A stretch of 7,093 bases of DNA. It comes from an uncultured Pseudomonadota bacterium. GTDB taxonomy: Bacteria; Pseudomonadota; Alphaproteobacteria; RF32; CAG-239. The notes below the pieces were generated by a model. It ran no database searches, had not been told where the DNA came from, and saw only the letters and a list, made by a program, of their open reading frames with translations. Where the stretch lies: NCBI GenBank assembly GCA_902495305.1, contig CABUWG010000073.1:1-7093 (forward strand), in the 5' to 3' direction. Numbering within the stretch: position 1 is the stretch's first letter; each line of letters opens with the position of its first letter. Of this stretch, positions 1-5,883 are shown piece after piece. The position numbers and the translations under genes were made by a program.

Positions 1-354
1 ATGGCGTCGCTGGTGTTGTATTTTTCTTTAACGCCGTTTGTTCAAATTCCTTTTGACGTGTTTATCGGCGTGTTTATCATTGCGCAGGTTTTAGGCGTGT
101 ATAGTCAGGTTCCCGGCGGGCTTGGCGTGTTTGAGGGGTTGTTTATGTATATTATTCCGGGCGAGCATAATCAGGCGCTGCTGTTTGGCGCTCTTGTGGC
201 TTACCGGATTATTTATTATCTTTTTCCGTTGGTGATTTCCGGCATTATGCTTGTCAGCTATGAAGGTTATCTGCGTTATATCAAAAGCCGGCGGCTGCTT
301 GAGTATATGAAAGAGAAAAAGCAAAAACTCATTCGCCGCCGCGAGAAAGCCTAG
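1..354 (+). CDS. Flippase-like membrane protein (LPG_synthase_TM / UPF0104 family), C-terminal part
   Basis: This is the last 117 residues of an integral inner-membrane protein. The ATG at base 1 is probably an internal Met, because the family normally has about 300 residues with 6-8 membrane segments. The recognisable signature is PGGLGVFE at residues 38-45, between a hydrophobic helix (about 19-37) and a second hydrophobic stretch. It is followed by a helix containing AYRIIYYLFPL (about 67-77). This PGG-G-FE plus (L/A)-RI-YY-PL pattern is typical of the MprF N-terminal / YbhN-like flippase domain. The protein ends after a basic tail (KEKKQKLIRRREKA) with no lysyl-phosphatidylglycerol synthase domain, so it is the stand-alone form. 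Such proteins are thought to move or help position lipids, but the substrate cannot be read here. The TAG stop (352-354) overlaps the stop of the convergent gene on the other strand. Confidence 0.8.
   Translation: MASLVLYFSLTPFVQIPFDVFIGVFIIAQVLGVYSQVPGGLGVFEGLFMYIIPGEHNQALLFGALVAYRIIYYLFPLVISGIMLVSYEGYLRYIKSRRLLEYMKEKKQKLIRRREKA
283..341 (-). terminator. Possible terminator of the minus-strand operon, inside the end of the flippase-like gene
   Basis: Bases 289-295 (CGGCGGC) and 335-341 (GCCGCCG) form a 7-bp GC stem. An inner 5-bp TGAGT/ACTCA pairing lies beyond a small internal loop, and the apical loop is about 20 nt. In a minus-strand transcript the stem is followed by GGCTTTTGA, a run of only four Ts. 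It lies just past the stop of the last minus-strand gene, where a terminator is needed because the two genes leave no gap. The bases are also coding on the plus strand, so the pairing may be accidental. Confidence 0.3.
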
Positions 355-815
355 TCTCCGAAAAAGCTGTTGATTTCCGTTGTCAGATAATCCGAAAAGC
401 TCAGCGGGTCTGACGTCATGTTTTGCAGGTTTTCCAGTTTGCGGAAACCGACGGCCTGTCCGTCCTCAACATTTTGCAATACCACTTCCAGCGGACGGGA
501 GAGGTTATAATTGCTGATGAAGTTGTATTCCTGATCATTTTGATAATTGATGATGAAAAAGCTGTAGCGGTCTTTATAATTTTGATTATAAATCTGCTCA
601 ATCAGGGCAACTGTTTCAGCGCAATTATAACAGGGATCGTTGTTGAAGAAGACAAAGATTATCGGTTTGGCGTAATTATAATAGGCGGCGTCAAAGTATT
701 CCTGCATACTCTGGTCGGGATTGTAGGCGCCTTCATAAATCAGAGCCGCCCGAGCCGGAGACATGGCAGAAATAACGGCCATGCCGGCAAAAAGCAACGG
801 TAAATGTTTTTTCAT
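351..815 (-). CDS. Secreted thioredoxin-fold protein with CYNC motif (ArsF-like)
   Basis: A 154-residue protein with a clear Sec signal peptide: MKK start, hydrophobic core to about residue 18, and likely cleavage after ARA at 23. It is therefore exported to the periplasm. The mature part reads as a thioredoxin fold. A hydrophobic strand (PIIFVFF, 51-57) leads into C62-Y-N-C65 and then a helix. A second strand (YSFFIINYQ) follows, and RPLEVVLQ (97-104) places Pro98 where the cis-proline should be. The C-terminal pattern LENLQ...D..SF..YL..EI resembles, from memory, the nitroreductase-subunit ArsF family of thioredoxin-like proteins, which have a CxxC and a similar tail. That assignment is tentative. 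A disulfide oxidoreductase or redox-sensing role is inferred from CxxC only. It is the last gene of the prmA-pepP operon, 12 bp after pepP, with an AGGGG ribosome binding site in that gap (about 821-825). Confidence 0.75.
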   Translation of the reverse strand: MKKHLPLLFAGMAVISAMSPARAALIYEGAYNPDQSMQEYFDAAYYNYAKPIIFVFFNNDPCYNCAETVALIEQIYNQNYKDRYSFFIINYQNDQEYNFISNYNLSRPLEVVLQNVEDGQAVGFRKLENLQNMTSDPLSFSDYLTTEINSFFGD

Positions 816-827
816 GTTTTCCCCTTG

Positions 828-2501
828 TTAAAGCGGGGCGCAAGCGTCTTTCAGCCAGTTTTTGACATTCTGATCGTTCAACAGCGGCGAGATTTCTGCC
901 CAGACACGGCTGTGATAGTCGTTGACCCACGCGGTTTCCTGTTCAGTAAGGAGATATTTATTAATCAGCCTTTTATCAAGGGGAACCAGTGTTAAAGGTC
1001 GGAAGCCCAGCATTGGCGTTTCGGTGCCGGCGCTTTGGATTTCAACCAGATTTTCAATCCGGATGCCGTAATGTCCGGCTTTGTAATATCCCGGTTCGAT
1101 TGATACAATCATGCCCGGTTGCAACGGTGTTTGCGAGCTGCGGGAAGATATGCTTTGCGGGCCTTCATGTACGTTCAGGAAAAAGCCGACGCCGTGTCCG
1201 GTGCCGTGGTTGTAGTCTTTGCCCTGTTGCCAAAGTTTGCTGCGTGACAAAACATCGAGCGTCTGGCCGGAAGTTCCTTCCGGAAACAGAGCCGAAGACA
1301 AAGCAATATGGGCTTTTAGGACTGTGGTGAAGTCGTCGGCCATTTCCTGAACCGGTGTGCCGACGGCCACGGTGCGGGTGATGTCCGTGGTACCGTCATA
1401 ATATTGGGCACCGCTGTCTAACAACAGCAAAGAGCCGTCCTGCAAAGCCAGATTGGTTTCCGGCGTCGGCTGGTAATGAATGACGGCGCCGTTTTCGGCA
1501 AAGCCGGCAATGGTTTCAAAACTGTTGGAAAAAAAGTTCTGTCCCTGTTTGCGGAAGGCATAGAGTTTTTCAACGATGTCAAGTTCGGTCTTTCCTGCGG
1601 CGTTTTGTTCCAGCCAATGCAGAAAACTGCAGACGGCAACGGCATCCCGACGGTGCGCCTGTCTGACGTTATCCAGTTCTACCGGATTTTTGACGGCTTT
1701 CCAGTTGAGAATCGGATTGGCGACGTTTTCAACCCAGATGTTTTGTTCTTTCATCAGGCTGAATATGGCGCGCGGCGTGTTATTATAAGCCATGCCGACG
1801 GTTTTGCCGTTATAGTTTGCCAGTTCTTCGCGCAATTTGGTGAAGTCGTTGGCAAACAGGCTGACTTCTCCCTGAGCCGAGATTAAGGCAAAAGCACGCA
1901 GAATCGGCGTGTCCGGCAGGCAGTTCGAACGCAGGTTGAGCAGCCATGAAACACTGTCGCAGGCTGCCAGAAAATAAGCGTCGCATTTGTTTTTTTGAAT
2001 GTAAGGCGTCAGCATGGAAATTTTTTCATCCATGGAAATGCCGGCAAAACGAATATCGTGCTCAAAGATGTTGCATTCTTTGTCCGCGGGACGGATGTCG
2101 AGCAGGTTTTCTTTGTCTTCAACAAAATTAAAACGTTTCAAAATCCGGTTCCAGTAATCGGTTTCGCCAACGGAGTGACACCACGGGTTGTAAGCGATTT
2201 TTAAATTTTCAAAGATATTGTTTTGCAGCCAGGTGGCAATGCTTTCTCTGGTGACGGCAACTTCAATTTTGGCGTTGTCGACTTCGCGGGCGGCCTGAAG
2301 CTCATAGCGCCCGTCAACAAACAAAACGGCACGGTCGGGGAAGACCAGCAGACTGCCGGCGGAACCATTAAAGCCCGTCAGTGCCCGCAGCTTGTTTTCT
2401 TCCGGCAGAATATCCTGCCCCAAAAACATATTGTTGCGGGTGACGATGAAGGCATCATAGCCTTTTTCTTTGATTAAATTTTGAAAATCGGTGAGAATCA
2501 T
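828..2501 (-). CDS. pepP: Xaa-Pro aminopeptidase (aminopeptidase P, M24B family, three-domain form)
   Basis: A cytoplasmic metallopeptidase that removes the N-terminal residue before a proline. At 557 residues it has the eukaryotic XPNPEP1-like layout rather than the shorter E. coli PepP layout: two creatinase-type N-terminal domains (about 1-130 and 140-275), the pita-bread catalytic domain (about 280-500) and a C-terminal extension (about 500-557). All five expected metal ligands are visible: Asp362 and Asp373 (LDSG...DITRT, 11 apart), His436 (HGTGHGVG), Glu469 (SIEPGYY) and Glu483 (GIRIENL). Their spacing matches XPNPEP1. His432 and His444 fit the usual catalytic or substrate-binding histidines. 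The family normally uses two divalent metals, often Mn. The ATG overlaps the prmA stop as ATGA (2498-2501). A GGAGA ribosome binding site sits 7 nt upstream inside the end of prmA, so translational coupling is likely. Confidence 0.95.
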   Translation of the reverse strand: MILTDFQNLIKEKGYDAFIVTRNNMFLGQDILPEENKLRALTGFNGSAGSLLVFPDRAVLFVDGRYELQAAREVDNAKIEVAVTRESIATWLQNNIFENLKIAYNPWCHSVGETDYWNRILKRFNFVEDKENLLDIRPADKECNIFEHDIRFAGISMDEKISMLTPYIQKNKCDAYFLAACDSVSWLLNLRSNCLPDTPILRAFALISAQGEVSLFANDFTKLREELANYNGKTVGMAYNNTPRAIFSLMKEQNIWVENVANPILNWKAVKNPVELDNVRQAHRRDAVAVCSFLHWLEQNAAGKTELDIVEKLYAFRKQGQNFFSNSFETIAGFAENGAVIHYQPTPETNLALQDGSLLLLDSGAQYYDGTTDITRTVAVGTPVQEMADDFTTVLKAHIALSSALFPEGTSGQTLDVLSRSKLWQQGKDYNHGTGHGVGFFLNVHEGPQSISSRSSQTPLQPGMIVSIEPGYYKAGHYGIRIENLVEIQSAGTETPMLGFRPLTLVPLDKRLINKYLLTEQETAWVNDYHSRVWAEISPLLNDQNVKNWLKDACAPL

Positions 2502-3373
2502 TCGGGTTTCTCCATTAAAGCGGCGCGCCAGTTGTCGAGTTCATATATTTTGACGAGTTTTAATCCCTGATTGGTATGGGCGTTAATAACCCATTCTTCC
2601 TGATCATTGATAAAGCCGGAAAGAACGGCATAACCGCCGGGGGTCAGACTGGCGGCAAGATCAGGTGCCATGTCAATCAGCGGACGGGCCAGAATATTGG
2701 CAAAGATAATGTCGTAAGGCGCATTTTTTTGCACGATTCCTGCCTGATAACCATTGCTGACTTCCGAGGTAATGAGGTCGGCGACATTATTATCAAGGGC
2801 GTTTTGACGGGTGACCCAAACGGCTTCCTGATCAATGTCAACAGCCGTGATTTTTGTTTCGGCACCCCAGAGTTTGGCCGCGCCGAGGGACAAAATGCCG
2901 GAGCCGCAGCCGACGTCCAGAATATTGGCATGAGGCACTTTCATCCGGTTCAGGTCGCAAATGGCTTTCAGGCAGGATTTGGTGGTCTGGTGTTCGGAAC
3001 CGAAAGCAGTGGCGGCATAAATTTTGATGGGCAGTTTGGCGGTTTTGGGGGCTTGTTTTTCGTGTATGCCGTAAACCAGAAAGTCTTCCACTTCTACAGG
3101 AGCAAATTCGATGACATTGTCTTTGAGCCAGTTTTCGCTGGTCAGCAGTTTTTTGCCGAATTCGGGCAGTTCTATGCCGCGGGCGGCGGCTTGTTTTCTG
3201 AAGTCGCGGGAATCGAAGTCTTTGCTGGTATATCCGATGGGGATTTCCAGTCCGTCGTCATTATAATCGCAGGCGACAACCTCAAAATATTCTTCTAAAA
3301 ATTCTTCTAAGAGGGGGGGCGTGGTTTCTTGTGCGGCAAAGATTATCTGCCAGCAGCTTCCGGCATTGTTCAT
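2498..3373 (-). CDS. prmA: Ribosomal protein L11 methyltransferase PrmA
   Basis: An S-adenosylmethionine-dependent methyltransferase that, in the family, trimethylates ribosomal protein L11. Numbered from the ATG at 3371-3373 (291 residues), the N-terminal substrate-recognition domain covers about 1-90. The catalytic Rossmann domain follows, with motif I ILDVGCGSG (151-159), acidic motif II (AVDID) and the family-typical FANILARPL (about 224-232). The PrmA loop before motif I reads AFGSEHQTT, while the usual form is AFGTG-H-TT, so one residue is missing. The next upstream start is a TTG at 3389-3391. I prefer the ATG because a GGA lies about 6 nt before it, no ribosome binding site precedes the TTG, and the conserved Trp then falls near residue 8 as in related proteins. 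It is the first gene of the operon with pepP and the thioredoxin-like gene. Confidence 0.95.
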   Translation of the reverse strand: MNNAGSCWQIIFAAQETTPPLLEEFLEEYFEVVACDYNDDGLEIPIGYTSKDFDSRDFRKQAAARGIELPEFGKKLLTSENWLKDNVIEFAPVEVEDFLVYGIHEKQAPKTAKLPIKIYAATAFGSEHQTTKSCLKAICDLNRMKVPHANILDVGCGSGILSLGAAKLWGAETKITAVDIDQEAVWVTRQNALDNNVADLITSEVSNGYQAGIVQKNAPYDIIFANILARPLIDMAPDLAASLTPGGYAVLSGFINDQEEWVINAHTNQGLKLVKIYELDNWRAALMEKPE

Positions 3374-3392
3374 GTTATTCCATACTTTCAAT

Positions 3393-3466
3393 TTGTTGTT
3401 TACTAACTTGCAAATATAGTATAGTAATTAAATTATCATTTCATTAACAAACTGCTTAAATATAAT
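3393..3466. promoter_or_regulatory. AT-rich divergent promoter region between prmA and the lipoprotein gene
   Basis: This gap must drive transcription both ways. For the minus strand, TATACT (3418-3423) is a good -10 box about 45 nt from the prmA ATG, but I see no good -35 at normal spacing. For the plus strand, two overlapping TATAGT boxes (3415-3420 and 3420-3425) occur. The first has TTGTTG (3393-3398) 16 bp upstream and the second has TTGTTT (3396-3401) 18 bp upstream. A perfect TATAAT (3461-3466) also exists, but it overlaps the upstream ATG of the lipoprotein gene and has a poor -35. Which box is used cannot be decided by eye. Confidence 0.4.
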
Positions 3467-3476
3467 GGATAAAACG

Positions 3477-4250
3477 ATGAAAAAAATAGTGATGCTGCTG
3501 ACGGCGGGGATTTTGTCCGGATGTTCTTTTAACGCCTCGGATTTAAATATATGGCCGGAAAGGAACCAGTGGGTGGAATCTTTCAGTACCTATCCGGTGA
3601 ACTTTACTTCAAAAGAGCCGCAGCTCGTGAGCAGCGAATATGTTGATGAAAAAAGTATCAAATATAACGAGCCGCAGAGCGTATATCTCGGGGCGACGGT
3701 GCTGAGCAACAAGGTCTACCGGATTAACAAGTATCGCGAGAATCTGCTGCGGGCAAACGAAGACGGGATTATGAACAGCGCTTCCGTTCCTGACCGGATT
3801 TTTGCCAACCGTACTTATAAGGTTATCGGCACGACGGTTGTTGACGGCGTGGAGTACCGGCTTTTTCCCACTTTTTCAGAGAAGTATGTCTTTATGGTAA
3901 AACCGGACGGGCAGCTTTTTGATGAAATCGGCCAAATCCGCAACGGTCGTCTGGCCGTTTTGGATGCGACTTTTGTGCCGACGCCGGATACGCTCCGGAT
4001 GTATCCGGTTAAAACGTCAAAAACAGAGCAGACCAAACCGGTAAAGGGTTTTGACATCAAGTATGACGGATTGCGCGACGGCAAGATGTGGTTTACGGTT
4101 TTGGATTACAGTCAGGCGGCGGATAACGGCGGAAGTTTTGAGAATGTCGGTTTTCCCAAACGTGATGGCGTCGTTATTAATATTGCCGGCAATAAAATCA
4201 AAGTTCTGAGCGCCGATGAGCAAAAGATTGAATATATGGTGCTGAAATAA
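3477..4250 (+). CDS. Predicted lipoprotein of unknown function
   Basis: I do not recognise the family. The protein begins MKKIVMLLTAGILSGC: basic n-region, hydrophobic core and an LSGC lipobox with Cys16, so it should be lipid-modified and membrane-anchored. The residue after Cys is Ser, not Asp, so outer-membrane sorting would be expected in E. coli-like systems. The rest (about 240 residues) is soluble, polar and beta-rich, with strands such as TYKVIGTTVVDGVEYRLF and KYVFMVKPDGQLF. It has no repeated motif and no further cysteines. It ends with short strands (VVINIAGNKIKVL, KIEYMVLK). An in-frame ATG at 3465 would add MDKT. I prefer 3477 because GGAT lies 7 nt before it and the result is a standard signal peptide, while 3465 has no ribosome binding site and lies inside a TATAAT box. 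It is divergent from prmA and has no obvious operon partner. Confidence 0.85.
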   Translation: MKKIVMLLTAGILSGCSFNASDLNIWPERNQWVESFSTYPVNFTSKEPQLVSSEYVDEKSIKYNEPQSVYLGATVLSNKVYRINKYRENLLRANEDGIMNSASVPDRIFANRTYKVIGTTVVDGVEYRLFPTFSEKYVFMVKPDGQLFDEIGQIRNGRLAVLDATFVPTPDTLRMYPVKTSKTEQTKPVKGFDIKYDGLRDGKMWFTVLDYSQAADNGGSFENVGFPKRDGVVINIAGNKIKVLSADEQKIEYMVLK

Positions 4251-4294
4251 CACACAAGTTTGAGTTTTTTATATAAAGTTTGTGAGGATTTTTC

Positions 4295-4323
4295 TTGATT
4301 CGGTGTTTTTTTTGGAGTAAAAA
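4295..4323 (+). promoter_or_regulatory. Candidate promoter of yebC
   Basis: TTGATT (4295-4300) is separated by exactly 17 bp from TAAAAA (4318-4323). The -35 hexamer is the same as in the candidate promoter of the barrel gene downstream. The -10 matches the sigma-70 consensus in only four of six positions. A start near 4330 would give a leader of about 30 nt carrying the GGAGG ribosome binding site. Confidence 0.4.
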
Positions 4324-4359
4324 CGCAGAGAATTAGAGTTATTTTTTTTGGAGGAAACA

Positions 4360-5115
4360 ATGTCTGGACACTCCCAGTTTAAAAATATTATGTATCGCAA
4401 AGGGGCTCAGGATGCCAAAAAGGCCAAAGTTTTTGCCAAACTGGCTCGCGAAATTACCGTGGCGGCCAAAAGTGGCTTGCCTGATCCTGACAAAAATCCG
4501 CGCCTGCGTCTGGCTATTCAGGCTGCACGTGCCGAAAGTATGCCCAAGGACAATATCGAAAGAGCTATTTCCAAGGCAACCCAGACAGCCGGCGGTGATG
4601 ATTATGTGACGGTACGTTATGAAGGGTTTGGTCCCGGAAAGGCCGCAATCATTGTTGAAGGCCTGACGGACAACAAAAACCGGACAGCCGGCAATGTCCG
4701 CACGATTTTTGGCAAACGCGGCGGCGTTATGGGTGAGAGCGGTTCGGTTACTTTTAACTTTGAACGTATTGGTTTTGTACAATATCCGGCCTCTGTTGCC
4801 GATGCCGACAAGATTTTTGAGGCTGCTTTGGAAGCCGGTGCCAATGATGTGGTTTCTGATGACGAGCATCATGATATTGAAACGCTGCCTGATGATTTGG
4901 GCGCCGTTACAGAGGCTTTGGAAAAGCAGTTTGGTACGCCCTCAGCTTCCCGTTTGGATTGGAAACCGATGGTTAAGACTGATATTGCCGATAAAGAAAC
5001 AGCCGAAAAGTTTTTTGCGTTTATTGAAGCATTGGAAGATGATGACGATGTTCAGCAGGTTTATCACAATGCCGAAATTGCCGAAGATATTTTGGCCGGA
5101 ATGGCTGAGGAATAG
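4360..5115 (+). CDS. yebC: YebC/PmpR-family protein (probable translation factor or transcriptional regulator)
   Basis: A 251-residue member of the YebC family with normal length and high conservation throughout. The N-terminus MSGHSQFKNIMYRKGAQDAKK is the family hallmark, followed by K-FAKL-REI-VAAKSG, then MPKDNIERAI and the DNKNRT-GNVR segment (about 108-117 counted from this start). Members have been described as transcriptional regulators and, more recently, as factors that relieve ribosome stalling at proline stretches. The sequence does not say which applies here. The ATG at 4360 has an excellent GGAGG (4350-4354) 5 nt upstream. An in-frame TTG at 4348 overlaps this ribosome binding site and is not the start. 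The C-terminus is acidic (EALEDDDDVQ). It lies upstream of ruvC, as in many proteobacteria, but a terminator separates the two. Confidence 0.95.
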   Translation: MSGHSQFKNIMYRKGAQDAKKAKVFAKLAREITVAAKSGLPDPDKNPRLRLAIQAARAESMPKDNIERAISKATQTAGGDDYVTVRYEGFGPGKAAIIVEGLTDNKNRTAGNVRTIFGKRGGVMGESGSVTFNFERIGFVQYPASVADADKIFEAALEAGANDVVSDDEHHDIETLPDDLGAVTEALEKQFGTPSASRLDWKPMVKTDIADKETAEKFFAFIEALEDDDDVQQVYHNAEIAEDILAGMAEE

Positions 5116-5137
5116 GGCGGTTTTTACCGGATAATCG

Positions 5138-5177
5138 AAAGGCAGAATGCGCAAACCGGTTCTGCCTTTTCTTTTTT
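5138..5177 (+). terminator. Intrinsic terminator between yebC and ruvC
   Basis: AAAGGCAGAA (5138-5147) pairs perfectly with TTCTGCCTTT (5160-5169), giving a 10-bp stem with a 12-nt loop. The stem is followed by TC and six Ts ending at 5177. The ruvC ribosome binding site AGGAAAG begins at the next base (5178). The hairpin should end most yebC transcripts and could set the level of ruvC by readthrough. Confidence 0.85.
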
Positions 5178-5187
5178 AGGAAAGAAT

Positions 5188-5673
5188 ATGATACGTATTT
5201 TGGGACTGGATCCGAGCTTGTCTTCAACCGGCTGGGGAATTATTGAAGTTGAAAATAACCGTTTGCGTTATGTGGCGGACGGGATTGTGACGACAACCGC
5301 GCAGATGCCTTTGGCTGAGCGTCTGGCCGCGCTGCATCAGGGAATTTGTGACGTGATTGATTTGTACAAGCCGGACGAAGCGGCGATTGAAGAAACTTTT
5401 GTCAACAATAATCCTTTTTCTTCGATTAAGCTCGGGCAGGCACGCGGCGTGGTCTTGCTGGCGCCGGCAAGGTACCGGATTCCGGTCAGCGAGTATGAGC
5501 CGAATAAAGTGAAAAAAGCCGTGGTCGGTGTCGGACATGCCGAGAAAAATCAGGTGGAAACAATGGTGAAGATCCTGTTGCCGGGATGTAAACCCAAGAA
5601 TAATGACTCTTCCGATGCTCTGGCAATTGCTATTTGCCATAATAATTTTCGAAAATCTAACAAAATTTTGTAA
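5188..5673 (+). CDS. ruvC: Holliday junction resolvase RuvC (crossover junction endodeoxyribonuclease)
   Basis: A 161-residue RNase H-fold nuclease that, as a dimer, cuts four-way DNA junctions symmetrically during recombination repair, guided by RuvAB. All four catalytic acidic residues are in place: Asp8 (GLDPSL), Glu68 (AAIEET), Asp140 and Asp143 (NNDSSDALAIAI). The junction-binding stretch NNNPFSSIKLGQARG (73-87) is also typical. It starts at an ATG with AGGAAAG (5178-5184) 3 nt upstream. The protein ends only 18 residues after Asp143, somewhat shorter than the about 173 residues of E. coli RuvC, but nothing essential is missing. The usual next genes ruvA and ruvB are not here. An AT-rich gap and an unrelated barrel gene follow. 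Its own promoter is not evident, so readthrough of the upstream terminator or a promoter inside yebC may serve it. Confidence 0.95.
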   Translation: MIRILGLDPSLSSTGWGIIEVENNRLRYVADGIVTTTAQMPLAERLAALHQGICDVIDLYKPDEAAIEETFVNNNPFSSIKLGQARGVVLLAPARYRIPVSEYEPNKVKKAVVGVGHAEKNQVETMVKILLPGCKPKNNDSSDALAIAICHNNFRKSNKIL

Positions 5674-5804
5674 AAAAATCTCGATTCGTTTTAAATATTC
5701 CGTGGAAAAAGTCATTTTTTGAGACCAAAATTAATAATTTAATAAGGAAATCCGTGTTATTTTGCCCCAAATAGTAAAAAAAATTATTTTTATGCATTTT
5801 ATTC

Positions 5805-5833
5805 TTGATTCATTTTTTGAAATATAGTATAAA
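5805..5833 (+). promoter_or_regulatory. Promoter of the outer-membrane barrel gene
   Basis: TTGATT (5805-5810), a 17-bp spacer and TATAAA (5828-5833) form a good sigma-70-type promoter. The start would be near 5840, giving a leader of about 44 nt. The leader carries GGAG (5870-5873), 10 nt before the ATG at 5884. The surrounding gap (5674-5880) is very AT-rich with A and T runs, which could act as an UP-like element. No clear terminator for ruvC is seen in it. Confidence 0.65.
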
Positions 5834-5883
5834 ATGGACAAATTTGGAAAATTTGCATAAAAATAGCTTGGAGACTTACTTTG

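Noticed and set aside
2576..3298. A 240-residue open frame on the plus strand, antisense to prmA
   Set aside because: It lies wholly over the well-supported prmA gene, its Gly/Phe-rich product matches no family, and it has no good ribosome binding site.
3444..3459. Possible CtrA site (TTAA...TTAA) upstream of the lipoprotein gene
   Set aside because: The two TTAA halves are 8 bp apart, whereas the established CtrA site needs 7, and AT-rich DNA gives such pairs by chance.
4253..4290. Hairpin after the lipoprotein gene (CACAAGTTT with AAGTTTGTG)
   Set aside because: It is AT-rich with two G-U pairs and has no proper T-tract directly after the stem, so it is not convincing as a terminator.
5660..5671. 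Perfect palindrome ACAAAATTTTGT at the end of ruvC
   Set aside because: It is all weak pairs with no loop and no downstream T-tract, so it is not a terminator. No known operator was recognised.
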